The notes under the pieces were generated by a model that saw only the letters and a program-made list of their open reading frames with translations, did not search any database and was not told the origin of the DNA. 21,591 bases of DNA from Herminiimonas sp. Its GTDB lineage: Bacteria > Pseudomonadota > Gammaproteobacteria > Burkholderiales > Burkholderiaceae. The translations under genes and the position numbers were made by a program. Where the stretch lies: NCBI GenBank assembly GCA_014377155.1, contig JACMQD010000207.1, positions 1-21,591 of the forward strand, read 5' to 3'. Shown here one piece after another: positions 1-8,813 of this stretch; position 1 is the stretch's first letter, and each line of letters starts with the position of its first letter.

Positions 1-1
1 G

Positions 2-2062
2 ATCGACGAACGGCTCGACTTGCCGCTGGTGGCCGCGCTGGCTGATACGCATCCGGAGTGGCAGATCGTGCTGGTCGGCCCGGTGGTCAAGATCGATCCT
101 GCCAGCCTGCCACAGCGTGCCAATATCCATTACCTCGGGCACCAACCCTATGAAGCGCTGCCACAGTTCCTGGCCGGGTGGGACGTGTGCCTGATGCCAT
201 TCGCGCTTAATGACTCGACGCGCTACATTAGCCCGACCAAAGTGCTCGAGTACATGGCAGCGGAACTGCCCATCGTCAGTACCGCCGTAACCGACGTGGC
301 GATCCCTTACGGCCACATCGTCGGCATCGGCGACGATACGGCCGGCTTTATCGCCGCATGCGAGAACGCCATGCAGATGCGGCCGCTGATCCGTGAAGCG
401 ATGCTTGAAAAAATGCGTGCGGTGGTGGCGGGCACGTCATGGGGAGCAACGGTCGATCGGATGAACGCGCTGTTGCGGTCTACTGTTCCGGGAAGACATG
501 CGGTCGACCACACGGCGGCGGTGCAGTCGAACGGGCAACCGTCCGAGGCGCAGGTCGAACGCCGCGTCAATCCATTGCGGCGGGCGACCCAGACCTTCAC
601 CGTGCCGTGCGTGATTGTCGGTGCCGGACCGACCGGTCTGAGTGCGGCGTATCACTACGGCGCCAATGCAGTGCTCCTGGAAAAAAACGACACCGTCGGT
701 GGCTGGTGCCGCTCGGTCGAGGACAGTGGCTTTACATTCGATTATGCCGGACACATCATGTTCTCGAATGATCCGTATGTGCTCAAGCTTTATGAAAAGC
801 TGCTGGGCGATAACATCCACTGGCAAAACCGCGAGGCTTGGGTCTACAGTAAAAATGTCTTCACGCGCTATCCGTTTCAGGGTGCGTTGTACGGCTTGCC
901 ACCGGCCGTGATCACCGAATGCATCGTCGGCGCCATGGAAGCGCGTTTTGGCGACCTGAACCAGACGTCCGCCACGCCATCTTCACAGAGCAGCAAGCCC
1001 GCCGACATGGCGAAGGTTCCGCAGGATTGCTGCGCCGATGGCAGTGTCGAACTGGGTTCGGACGATACGGCTGCCGCCAGCAGCGGCAGTCCGGCCAAGC
1101 CGAAAAATTTCGAAGAGTTTATTTATAAGGTATGGGGCGCCGGCATTGCCAAGCACTTCGCCATACCTTATAACAAGAAGCTCTGGACCGTGCCGCTCGA
1201 TCAGATGGAAACCTCATGGCTGGGCGGTCGTGTTCCGCTGCCAGACCTGCGGGAAATCATCGAAGGTGCGCTGGAGCCAGTTGGCAAGCCGATGGGACCG
1301 AACGCGCGTTTCGGCTATCCACTCAAGGGCGGTTTCCAAGCATTGGTGAAAGGCTTCCTGCCGCATATTCAGGGCAAGATCGAAACTAATGCGCAGGTCG
1401 CGCGCATCTCGCCTCGCGAGCATGTGGTCGCTCTCATCGACGGCCGCCGTTTCCGCTACGATCATCTGGTCAGTACGATGCCACTGCCGGAACTGGTACG
1501 CATGATCGGTGATGAAGCACCCGACGACGTCCGTGCGGCGGCGGCAGGCTTGCGCCATCTGTCTGTCAAATGCGTCAACCTCGGCGTCGGCCGTGAAAAC
1601 GTCACGGACAAGCACTGGATCTACTATCCCGAAGAGACGATTTTTCATCGCATCTTCGTGCAGGGCAACGCCAGTCCGCATTGCAATCCGCCGGGCGGAT
1701 TCGGCCTGACCTGCGAAATTTCCTATTCGCCAACCAAGCCATTACCGGTCGATGGCGATGCGCTGATCGCGCGCTGCATTTCGGACTGTATCGAAGTCGG
1801 CTTGCTGACATCCAAAGACGTGATCCTGACTGCCAACATCGTAGACATGCCGTATGCCTACGTCGTCTATGACCATGCTCGCGCAAAAAACGTCGAAACG
1901 GTGAAGGCCTGGCTGGCTGAATACGATATCGTGCTGTCCGGCCGTTACAGCGAATGGGAGTACTACAATTCCGACCACGCATTCGTGGCCGGTAAGAAGG
2001 CAGCGGAGACGGTTCATGCGCTGCAATCGACATCACAAGTGGCGATGCGTCAAGCCGATTAG
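2..2062 (+). CDS. Glycosyltransferase / FAD-dependent oxidoreductase fusion, 5' end cut by the window
   Basis: The reading frame is open to the left edge, so the start lies outside the window. The first in-frame start-like codon is TTG at 20, and residues below are counted from it. Residues 1-150 look like the C-terminal half of a GT4-type glycosyltransferase, with a nucleotide-sugar-binding stretch around SPTKVLEYMAAELPIVST (about 72-90). After a linker, a Rossmann FAD-binding site VIVGAGPTG (198-206) starts a protoporphyrinogen-oxidase/UDP-galactopyranose-mutase-like oxidoreductase, including FGYPLKGGFQALVKGF and the C-terminal GRYSEWEYYNSDHAF. A Ser/Ala/Asp-rich insert with a Cys-Cys pair (about residues 314-363) interrupts the FAD domain. 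Such enzymes sit in exopolysaccharide or lipopolysaccharide loci and are probably cytoplasmic. The fusion and the family level are clear, but the substrate is not. It could be a UDP-sugar mutase-like enzyme or a sugar/lipid oxidoreductase. Confidence 0.82.
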   Translation: MDERLDLPLVAALADTHPEWQIVLVGPVVKIDPASLPQRANIHYLGHQPYEALPQFLAGWDVCLMPFALNDSTRYISPTKVLEYMAAELPIVSTAVTDVAIPYGHIVGIGDDTAGFIAACENAMQMRPLIREAMLEKMRAVVAGTSWGATVDRMNALLRSTVPGRHAVDHTAAVQSNGQPSEAQVERRVNPLRRATQTFTVPCVIVGAGPTGLSAAYHYGANAVLLEKNDTVGGWCRSVEDSGFTFDYAGHIMFSNDPYVLKLYEKLLGDNIHWQNREAWVYSKNVFTRYPFQGALYGLPPAVITECIVGAMEARFGDLNQTSATPSSQSSKPADMAKVPQDCCADGSVELGSDDTAAASSGSPAKPKNFEEFIYKVWGAGIAKHFAIPYNKKLWTVPLDQMETSWLGGRVPLPDLREIIEGALEPVGKPMGPNARFGYPLKGGFQALVKGFLPHIQGKIETNAQVARISPREHVVALIDGRRFRYDHLVSTMPLPELVRMIGDEAPDDVRAAAAGLRHLSVKCVNLGVGRENVTDKHWIYYPEETIFHRIFVQGNASPHCNPPGGFGLTCEISYSPTKPLPVDGDALIARCISDCIEVGLLTSKDVILTANIVDMPYAYVVYDHARAKNVETVKAWLAEYDIVLSGRYSEWEYYNSDHAFVAGKKAAETVHALQSTSQVAMRQAD

Positions 2063-2069
2063 GCAGTCG

Positions 2070-2102
2070 CCGGAGGTGCCGCGACCGCGTCGGCATCTCC
2101 GG
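2070..2102 (+). terminator. Strong hairpin after the fusion gene, likely terminator
   Basis: A 12-bp stem, CCGGAGGTGCCG (2070-2081) against CGGCATCTCCGG (2091-2102), has one G-T pair and a 9-nt loop. It starts 8 nt after the stop codon. There is no clear T-run after it, only TTCCGG, so this is a GC hairpin rather than a textbook intrinsic terminator. Confidence 0.5.
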
Positions 2103-2164
2103 TTCCGGCTGACTTTGGGCTGACTTCAACGCAGCAAGCGGCAAGTACCCTGCCGAGCGCCGTG

Positions 2165-2193
2165 TTGACGCTCGCAAAGCCACATGCTACTGT
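2165..2193 (+). promoter_or_regulatory. Sigma-70-like promoter for the SMP-30 gene
   Basis: TTGACG (2165-2170, 5 of 6 to consensus) and TACTGT (2188-2193, keeping the T, A and final T of TATAAT) are 17 nt apart. They lie about 60 nt upstream of the TTG start at 2255. Predicted by eye only. Confidence 0.4.
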
Positions 2194-2254
2194 TTCCGCC
2201 GACACTGCGTCGTGCGTCAACGCACCGCTATTTCCACCTCACAGGAGTCCTATA

Positions 2255-3100
2255 TTGAACAGCACTGCCACGTCCATTTTAATTGCCGACGGCCTGGCTT
2301 TCGCGGAAGCGCCGCGCTGGCATGAGGGTGCGTTGTGGTTCTCGGATTTTTACACGCACCAGGTCATGCGCATCGGCGCCGATGGTGTGCTGCAATCCAT
2401 GCTGGAGGTAGCGGGACAGCCATCCGGACTAGGCTGGCTGCCGGATGGGCGGTTACTCGTGGTGTCGATGCTGGACAGACGGCTGTTGCGCCTGGATCCC
2501 GCAGGCCTGACAACCGTAGCGGAGCTCGGCGCCATGGCGCCGTTCCACTGTAACGACATGGTGGTCGATACGAAGGGGCGCGCGTACATTGGCAACTTCG
2601 GTTTCGATCTTGCTGCTAAGGAGGCGGCGCGATCGACCTGCCTGATTCTGGTTACGCCCGAAGGTGATGCGCGGGTAGTGGCCGATGACCTGCTGTTTCC
2701 CAACGGCTGCGTTATTGCGCCGGACGGGGCCACGCTGGTAGTCGCGGAAACCTACGGCAAACGCTTGACCGCATTCGATATCGATGCCGACGGCGCGCTT
2801 AGTGGACGACGCGTCTGGGCTGAGCTCGGCGAAGCCATGCCAGATGGTATCTGCCTGGATAAAGATGGCGCTATCTGGGTCGCGTCGCCTAATACGCGAG
2901 AATTTTTACGGGTCCAGGAGGGCGGTAATATCACCGACCGCATTCCTGCAAAAAACCAGGCGATTGCCTGTGCCCTCGGTGGCGCTGATGGCTGTACGTT
3001 GTTCATGATTACCGGGCGCGTCGGTGGCGGCGCGCAAAAGGCACTTGAGCAGCGTAGCGGCTGCATCGAAGCGCGACAGGTCGCCGTACCCGCAGCTTGA
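2255..3100 (+). CDS. SMP-30/gluconolactonase-like six-bladed beta-propeller protein
   Basis: The 281-residue protein belongs to the SMP-30/gluconolactonase/LRE family, metal-dependent lactonases that hydrolyse sugar or other lactones. The four expected metal ligands are in place: Glu18 (EAPRW), Asn100 (HCND), Asn150 (FPNG) and Asp197 (PDGI). Blade-like repeats such as LPDGRLLVV and CLDKDGAIWVA run through it. An open frame extends up to 2162, but the TTG at 2255 has a good AGGAG (2243-2247) 7 nt before it and starts just before the conserved domain. There is no signal peptide, so it is likely cytoplasmic. It converges on the acyl-CoA ligase gene with only 17 nt between stop codons. The substrate cannot be told from sequence; sugar lactones are the usual guess. 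Confidence 0.85.
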   Translation: MNSTATSILIADGLAFAEAPRWHEGALWFSDFYTHQVMRIGADGVLQSMLEVAGQPSGLGWLPDGRLLVVSMLDRRLLRLDPAGLTTVAELGAMAPFHCNDMVVDTKGRAYIGNFGFDLAAKEAARSTCLILVTPEGDARVVADDLLFPNGCVIAPDGATLVVAETYGKRLTAFDIDADGALSGRRVWAELGEAMPDGICLDKDGAIWVASPNTREFLRVQEGGNITDRIPAKNQAIACALGGADGCTLFMITGRVGGGAQKALEQRSGCIEARQVAVPAA

Positions 3101-3117
3101 AATCGCCGGCAGACTTA

Positions 3118-4668
3118 TTACACGCGCTGGTTCAGGCTGTCGCGTAATTCCCGCTTGAGCACTTTGCCGATCGCGCTGCGCGGCAGAGCGTCGAGCATTT
3201 CAACTGCCGCCAGCCGCTGTGTCTTGCCCAGCCTTTCATTGGCCCATGCCATCAGTTCTGCGCCGGTCAGCTTACTACCCGGCCGGCACACGGCAAAGGC
3301 CATCGGCGTTTCGCCCCACTGGATCGACTCGATGCCTACCACGGCCACGTCGGCGACGGCAGGATGCTGGTGCAACACTGCTTCGAGGTCGCTCGGGTAG
3401 ACATTGAATCCTCCCGAAATGATCATATCTTTCTTGCGGTCCATCAGGATCAGGAAACCGTCTTCGTCGAAGCGCCCGATGTCGCCAGTACGGATGAAGC
3501 GCTTGCCACTGGGGTCATGCCATTCCGCTTCGGCGGTCTTGTGCGGCTGGTTGTGGTATTCGTTCATCATCGTGCTGGAATGACCAACCACTTCCCCAGT
3601 GCCGCCGGCAGCGACTTCGATGCCTTGTTCGTCGATCAGGCGAATGTCGTGCTCCGGCGCCGGGCAGCCGACCGTGTGCAGTTTGTGCGGTTGTTCATGA
3701 GCGGCCAGGACACAGGTGCCGCCGCCTTCGGTCATGCCATAGTATTCGATCAACCCGCCCGGCCAACGATTGACGATGTCGGCTTTCAGGGCTGCGGCGA
3801 AAGGCGCACTGGTGCAAAATTTCATTTGGAACGACGACAGGTCGTACTGCCCGAAATCCGCTCGCGCCATCAGACGCTGATACTGCACGGGTACCAGCAT
3901 GGTATGCGTGACATGATACTTCTGAGCCAGTTCCAGATATTTACCTGCATCGAATTTTGCCATCAGGATCACGGTACCGCCGTGGCCCAGCGTAGGCAAA
4001 AACGACACCAGCGTGGTGTTCGAATACAACGGCGTCGAAATCAGCGTCACACTGTGCGCGCCATAGCCATTGACCGCCGCGCGCTGTACATGTGCCCATC
4101 GCATCGCATGCGACTGCACGATCCCTTTCGGCGCGCCGGTGGTGCCAGACGAATAGATGATGTTGAAAGGCGCTTCCGGTGCGACCTCGACTGCAGCGGG
4201 CGTAGTGCCGGCCGGCGTAAGCCAAGCCGTGAATTGGTTGCTTCCGGCAGCGTCCTCCAGCAGGACCGGTTGAACGCCGATCGCGGTGCCGGCAGCGTCG
4301 AGTTCAGTTTTCACTGCCATGTCCGTAAAGAACAGCCGCGCGCCGCAATCTGCCACCATGCCGGCCAGGCTTTGCGGTGTCGAGGATGGTGCCAACGGCG
4401 CTACGGCGACGCCGGCGCGCAAGCCGCCGAGGAAAACCACAGCGTAGTCAATCGACGAGGCAGCGCAGATCGCTATCGTGTCGCCACTGCGCAAGCCATC
4501 GCGTTGCAGTGCCGCCGCTGCCCGGTCGACCAGCGCATCAAGCTCGGCGTAATCGAGCATGCGTGATTCCTGAATGAGTGCTGCGTGGTGCGGACGGTGC
4601 GCTGCATGATGGCGGATGCAGTCGGAGAGCGTGGCGAAAGGCCGCTCGAGAAGATCGGGTAAGGTCAT
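3118..4668 (-). CDS. AMP-forming acyl-CoA synthetase (class I adenylate-forming enzyme)
   Basis: This 516-residue enzyme activates a carboxylic acid as acyl-AMP and then as acyl-CoA. All core motifs are present: the phosphate loop YSSGTTGAPKG (172-182), YYGMTEGG, the hinge region RTGDIGRFDEDG followed by DRKKDMIISGGFNVYPSD, and the C-terminal PRSAIGKVLKREL with catalytic Lys502. The frame runs further upstream to 4773, but ATG at 4668 has an AGGA 7 nt before it and begins where family members begin. It resembles fatty-acid or aromatic/cyclic acid CoA ligases, and the substrate cannot be assigned. It is on the opposite strand to the PEP-CTERM genes and appears monocistronic, so a link to the N-acyl amino acid enzymes downstream is only a possibility. 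Confidence 0.9.
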   Translation of the reverse strand: MTLPDLLERPFATLSDCIRHHAAHRPHHAALIQESRMLDYAELDALVDRAAAALQRDGLRSGDTIAICAASSIDYAVVFLGGLRAGVAVAPLAPSSTPQSLAGMVADCGARLFFTDMAVKTELDAAGTAIGVQPVLLEDAAGSNQFTAWLTPAGTTPAAVEVAPEAPFNIIYSSGTTGAPKGIVQSHAMRWAHVQRAAVNGYGAHSVTLISTPLYSNTTLVSFLPTLGHGGTVILMAKFDAGKYLELAQKYHVTHTMLVPVQYQRLMARADFGQYDLSSFQMKFCTSAPFAAALKADIVNRWPGGLIEYYGMTEGGGTCVLAAHEQPHKLHTVGCPAPEHDIRLIDEQGIEVAAGGTGEVVGHSSTMMNEYHNQPHKTAEAEWHDPSGKRFIRTGDIGRFDEDGFLILMDRKKDMIISGGFNVYPSDLEAVLHQHPAVADVAVVGIESIQWGETPMAFAVCRPGSKLTGAELMAWANERLGKTQRLAAVEMLDALPRSAIGKVLKRELRDSLNQRV

Positions 4669-4760
4669 GCTGTTATCCTGAATAATAATGTGATGTACCG
4701 ACGATGTTAGCGGATGTTGCCCCTCGACGTCGATGGTTTTGCCGATCTGCTCTATGGGCA

Positions 4761-4790
4761 AGAATAGCGGCACTCAACGCTCAGCCTCAA
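4761..4790 (-). promoter_or_regulatory. Possible promoter for the acyl-CoA ligase gene
   Basis: On the minus strand, TTGAGG (4790-4785) and TATTCT (4766-4761) are 18 nt apart. This leaves a leader of about 85 nt before the ATG at 4668. Weak to moderate match to the sigma-70 consensus. Confidence 0.28.
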
Positions 4791-5011
4791 TCCTGAGGTT
4801 CCCAGTGGCACTGTCCTATGTTTTGCCAAGGTTTCCCGAGTTCATGTCGGAAGCCGCGTCACCTCGAGGCCCAGCTACGGCGCTACAACCAAATCGGCCT
4901 GCTTGAAACCGCGCTGCTCAGCAGAACGATCAGGATGCCGAATTTTGCAACCTCTTTCCGCAAAACAAAGGCGAGTTGTCGGCCAGCTTTACACTTATTG
5001 ATGTTTTTTAC

Positions 5012-5066
5012 TACATAAGTTCGCAAGGCATTGATTTAAAAGGGCGGCACGAATTTCGCTTATGTA
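5012..5066. repeat. Long-range inverted repeat in the intergenic stretch
   Basis: The 8-bp arms TACATAAG (5012-5019) and CTTATGTA (5059-5066) are exact reverse complements. A further TTCG (5020-5023) / CGAA (5050-5053) pairing inside extends the stem past a 5-nt bulge. It could be an RNA structure in an untranslated leader or a small RNA, or chance in an AT-rich region. Confidence 0.3.
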
Positions 5067-5849
5067 TTGGCAACATTCGGCTTTGCTTGCTTCTACCTTG
5101 GTCGGCAGAAATACAAAACCGATACGGCTCGTATTCTTTGCGTTGTGTTTTTTTCAATATTGCCTGAGCCGGACGGGTCGTTACGAAAACGCGAAGCGGC
5201 AGTAGCATCTTTCACAATCGACTGGTTTTGCCGGTTCACCGGAGCCGCTAGATTGGCGGCATGATTAAAGAACACTAAAGCCCTTTGGCTACGTTTTTCA
5301 GTGATCCGCGTGAATCGGGCAAAAGCGAATTTGAGAACGTTGATTGATGCTCCTGGGCCCGCGCTATTTATTTGACTCTTAATGTGGGAGATCGCACTGA
5401 CGATTTCCTCTGTTGAGGATAGGCTCGGGCCATCGTTGAGCTGATCGCAATATTTACATTTCTAAGGCCTGTTGGTCGAGGGAATATCTCTCTTTATCCT
5501 TGAGTTTTGCGTTGTTCATAGAAAAAATGCTGCATAGCGCACGACGTGGACGTCGATGGCAGCAGGGCCGACTATGGCCTGCGGCAAATTAGCAGGTAAG
5601 TAGTGTCAAAGGAAATTAAAGTAAAAACGCGGCAACGATTCGTCGCCACCCATACAGCGAGTGCCGATTGAATGAAACTAAATTTACAACTTGGCATCGA
5701 AATACTGCAAATGCCTTTGGGCAATTCGATCAAGCAAGAATGTTTGCCTCGTCCGTGCAAGAGCAAGTGCTTTTTTTCGCCTCTGCGCCGCGCGCAATGA
5801 GGGGCGCTCGGTGTTATCGATAGTAGACAGTAGTCAAGGGATAAATGAA

Positions 5850-8627
5850 ATGAATCATGCTGGAACAAGAAAAATCAGCCGTAAGGCATTGGCGACGAGC
5901 GCCTTGCTTGCGGCGCTGTTGGCGGTAGGATGCACCAAGACCCAGACCCCTGAAATCCTGATTTCGGAAGCGAAAGCCTACCAGCAGAAAGGCGACGACA
6001 AGGCTGCTGTCATCCAGCTCAAGAACGCTCTGCAAAAGTCGCCCGACAACGCCGAGGCCCGTTATCTGCTAGGTACGATCTACTTGCGCGGGGGCGATCC
6101 GCTGTCGGCAGAAAAAGAATTGCGTAGAGCACTGTCGCTCGGCACGCCGCCGGCGCAGGTGCTGCCCGATCTGGCACGAGCATCGTTGATGCTGGGCCAG
6201 CCGCAAAAAGTGCTCGACGACACCGCCAAAAATGCGGATAGCGACGCCGGTTTGCTGGCCGCCCGTGGCAATGCCTTCCTGGCCCTGGGAAAATTCGCCG
6301 AAGCCCGGCAGGCATTCACCACATCGCTGGAACGCAAACCTGATTACGCCGATGCCTTGATCGGACTTGCAAAGTGTTCGATCGTCGACAAGGACATGGC
6401 GACAGCCACGCGCCTGTCCGAACAATCGCTTGCCGCCAATCCCGCCCATACCGAATCCTGGCTGTTCAAGGGCGACCTGCTGCGCGCGCAGGGACGCGTC
6501 GATGATGCGCTGGCGGCTTACGATCAGTCGCTTAAATTGCAACCCAATAACGCATCCGCGCGCATCGTCAAGGCCAACCTCGAAATCAACTCACGCAAGT
6601 TTACCGAAGCGCGCGTCGACATCGACGCCGCCAAGAAAGCCATGCCGGACGGTCTCGGTGTGATGTACACCCAGGCGCTGCTCGAATTCAGCGAAGGCAA
6701 GCATGCCGCTGCGCTGGAATCGATCCAGAAAGTCTTGCGGTCGACGCCCGACAACATGCCGAGTGTGCTGCTGGCTGGCGCAGTTCAGTACGCATTGGGA
6801 TCGATGCAGCAGGCAGAGCAACATTTTAAGAAATACATCGATAAGTATCCGGAACATCTGTACGCCAGAAAGATGCTCGCCAGTACCCTGCTCAAAAACG
6901 GCCAGACACAACGTGCCATCGACACGCTCGAGCCTGCATTGAAAAAAGACGTCAGCGATGCCCAACTCTGGTTGCTGGCCGGCGAAGCGCAGATGAAAGC
7001 CAAGAACTATATCAAGGCTACCCAGTACATCGAAAAAGCCAACGCGATTTCACCGGATACGTCGGCCGTACATACTGCACTGGGCATGAGCAAGCTGGCC
7101 CAAGGCAGCGACCGCGAGGGTATTGCCCAACTCGAGAAAGCCGCGAGCCTGGGATCGAAGACGCCGGAAACCGGCATGTTGTTGATCATGACGCACATGC
7201 GTATGAAGGATTATGACAAGGCACTGGCAGCAGCCAAAGTCATGGAAAAGGACGATCCGAAAAATCCGCTTGCCTACAACCTCGAGGGCGGTATTCATCT
7301 GAATAAAGGCGATTACACCAGCGCACGCGCCAGCTTCGAAAAGGCACTGGTCATCGAACCCGGTTATTTCACTGCCATCAGCAATTTGGCACAGCTCGAT
7401 CTAATGGAAAAGAAACCCCAGGACGCGAAAAAGCGACTTGAGGCGGTGGTCCAGGCCGACAAGAAAAATGTGCAGGCGATGGTCGTGCTGGCCAACATCG
7501 CGCTGGCGGACGGCAAGAAGGACGACGCCGCGAAATGGCTGGAACGGGCCGTCGCGGACAATCCTGACTCGGTGCCTGCAGCTCGCGCACTGGCCGCTCT
7601 GCAACTTCAGAACGGCGCGAAGGCCAAGGCGCTGACGCTGGCTTCAAAGTTGCAAAGCGCGCACCCGAGCGATGTCGACGCGCTCGATCTGCTGGCCTCT
7701 GTCCAGCTGCAGGCGGGTGACGCCGCCGCTTCACTGGCAAGCTATGAAAAGCTTGCGCTGCTGACCCCTGACTCTGCTCCGGTGCAGTTTCGAATCGCTG
7801 CGGCCCAGATGGCCATGAAAAACGAAGCCGGGGCCACTAGCGCGCTTGCCAAAGCGTTGCGACTGGATCCTGCCAGTCTCGATGCACAGCTTGCCCTCGC
7901 CAACATCGAAGCAAGGAAAGGCAACTTCGACGCTGCACTGGCGATTGCACGCAATATGCAGTCGCAACAGGCTACGTCGCCGGGCGGGTATGTTCTCGAA
8001 GGCGATATCCTGTTCGCCCGAAAGAATCCTGAGCTCGCGGTAAAAGCCTACGAGCGTGCGTTTGCCGTACGCAATAGTGGCCTGATCGTCAAAAAGCTGC
8101 ACGCTAGCCTGACGGCCGCCGGCAAGAAAAAAGAGGCCGACGCCAAGCTGACGAAGTGGGTCACCGAGCATGCCGACGATATCGACGCGCGCATGTACAT
8201 GGCACAAGTGGCACTGAACAATGGCCAGAACAAGGCAGCGGTGACGCAATTGGAAGGGCTGGTCAAAACCGACCCGAAGAATGTCGCGGCGCTGAACAAC
8301 CTGGCATGGGCCTATCAGCAAGAAAAAGATTCCCGTGCGCTCGAAGTCGCCGAAAAAGCCTACGCACTCGCGCCGGAAAACGCTGCCGTACTCGACACCG
8401 TGGGCTGGATTCTGGTTGAAAAGGGTGACGCAAAACGCGCTTTGCCAATACTTGAAAAAGCTATTTCTTTGGTGCCGCAAGCACTGGACACCCGCTACCA
8501 CTTGGTGCAGGCGCTAGTCAAATCGGGCGACAAGGTACGCGCGCGTAAAGAACTGGAATCTCTGGTCAGCGCCGGCAAGCCATTTGCCGGCCTCGATGAT
8601 GCCAAGGCGCTGCTGAAGCAATTGTAA
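5850..8627 (+). CDS. prsT: PEP-CTERM system TPR-repeat lipoprotein PrsT
   Basis: The 925-residue protein has a lipoprotein signal peptide ending in the lipobox LAVGC (Cys28). Thr at +2 favours the outer membrane. The rest is a continuous array of tetratricopeptide repeats, for example AYQQKGDDKAAVIQLKNAL and LLGTIYLRGGDPLSAEKELR. Length and architecture match the PrsT family, found in bacteria with exosortase/PEP-CTERM protein sorting and exopolysaccharide loci, where it is thought to act as a periplasmic or outer-membrane scaffold. The ATG at 5850 has AAGGGA 8 nt upstream; an in-frame extension to 5691 lacks a signal peptide at its end and is unlikely. The exosortase itself and the usual PrsK/PrsR regulators are not in this window. 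The next gene lies about 185 nt downstream on the same strand. Confidence 0.92.
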   Translation: MNHAGTRKISRKALATSALLAALLAVGCTKTQTPEILISEAKAYQQKGDDKAAVIQLKNALQKSPDNAEARYLLGTIYLRGGDPLSAEKELRRALSLGTPPAQVLPDLARASLMLGQPQKVLDDTAKNADSDAGLLAARGNAFLALGKFAEARQAFTTSLERKPDYADALIGLAKCSIVDKDMATATRLSEQSLAANPAHTESWLFKGDLLRAQGRVDDALAAYDQSLKLQPNNASARIVKANLEINSRKFTEARVDIDAAKKAMPDGLGVMYTQALLEFSEGKHAAALESIQKVLRSTPDNMPSVLLAGAVQYALGSMQQAEQHFKKYIDKYPEHLYARKMLASTLLKNGQTQRAIDTLEPALKKDVSDAQLWLLAGEAQMKAKNYIKATQYIEKANAISPDTSAVHTALGMSKLAQGSDREGIAQLEKAASLGSKTPETGMLLIMTHMRMKDYDKALAAAKVMEKDDPKNPLAYNLEGGIHLNKGDYTSARASFEKALVIEPGYFTAISNLAQLDLMEKKPQDAKKRLEAVVQADKKNVQAMVVLANIALADGKKDDAAKWLERAVADNPDSVPAARALAALQLQNGAKAKALTLASKLQSAHPSDVDALDLLASVQLQAGDAAASLASYEKLALLTPDSAPVQFRIAAAQMAMKNEAGATSALAKALRLDPASLDAQLALANIEARKGNFDAALAIARNMQSQQATSPGGYVLEGDILFARKNPELAVKAYERAFAVRNSGLIVKKLHASLTAAGKKKEADAKLTKWVTEHADDIDARMYMAQVALNNGQNKAAVTQLEGLVKTDPKNVAALNNLAWAYQQEKDSRALEVAEKAYALAPENAAVLDTVGWILVEKGDAKRALPILEKAISLVPQALDTRYHLVQALVKSGDKVRARKELESLVSAGKPFAGLDDAKALLKQL

Positions 8628-8813
8628 TTGGCGCCGCGCCGCTGCCGACGTTGAATTCGAGAATATCCGAGCGGCGGCGCATTGTGTCCACGATGAATTG
8701 AAAGAAGCGATAACAGGGTTGCCGCATTACGCGCGCTGCCGAACGCAAACAAAAAGAAAAACAACTGTGTTAACCGACGCAGTGTCACCAAGTGAGTGGA
8801 GCGCATTTCCTCG

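Larger units (their letters stand above)
4669..5849. other. 1.2-kb stretch without a convincing gene
   Basis: No reading frame here combines a ribosome binding site, ordinary codon use and a recognisable protein. The middle (about 4980-5520) is visibly richer in A and T than the genes on either side. It contains an inverted repeat TACATAAG (5012-5019) / CTTATGTA (5059-5066) with an inner TTCG/CGAA pairing, and several T-runs. The stretch must hold the upstream signals of the ligase gene and of prsT. I found no GG-N10-GC sigma-54 promoter, which would have been expected if prsT is under RpoN/PrsR control. Confidence 0.5.

Noticed and set aside
3364..4566. Long plus-strand frame opposite the acyl-CoA ligase
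   Set aside because: It is antisense to a clear adenylate-forming enzyme, has no recognisable domain and no ribosome binding site.
2255..4668. Idea that the SMP-30 lactonase and acyl-CoA ligase belong to the N-acyl amino acid pathway
   Set aside because: They converge on each other, are more than 4 kb away and belong to families with many unrelated roles; nothing in the sequence links them.
5685..5710. Possible sigma-54 promoter before prsT (TTGGCAT...TGCAA)
   Set aside because: GG and GC are 12 nt apart rather than the required 10. Similar near-matches at about 4805 and 5068 also have wrong spacing.
5845..5853. Tiny frame ATG AAA TGA overlapping the prsT start
   Set aside because: Two codons only; more likely chance in the sequence ATAAATGAAATGAATC than a translated leader.
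7731..8501. Long minus-strand frame opposite prsT
   Set aside because: It mirrors the TPR-coding strand in a GC-rich gene and has no family resemblance.
8631..8680. GC-rich inverted repeat after prsT
   Set aside because: Arms of 7 bp are separated by about 36 nt and no T-run follows; too weak to call a terminator.
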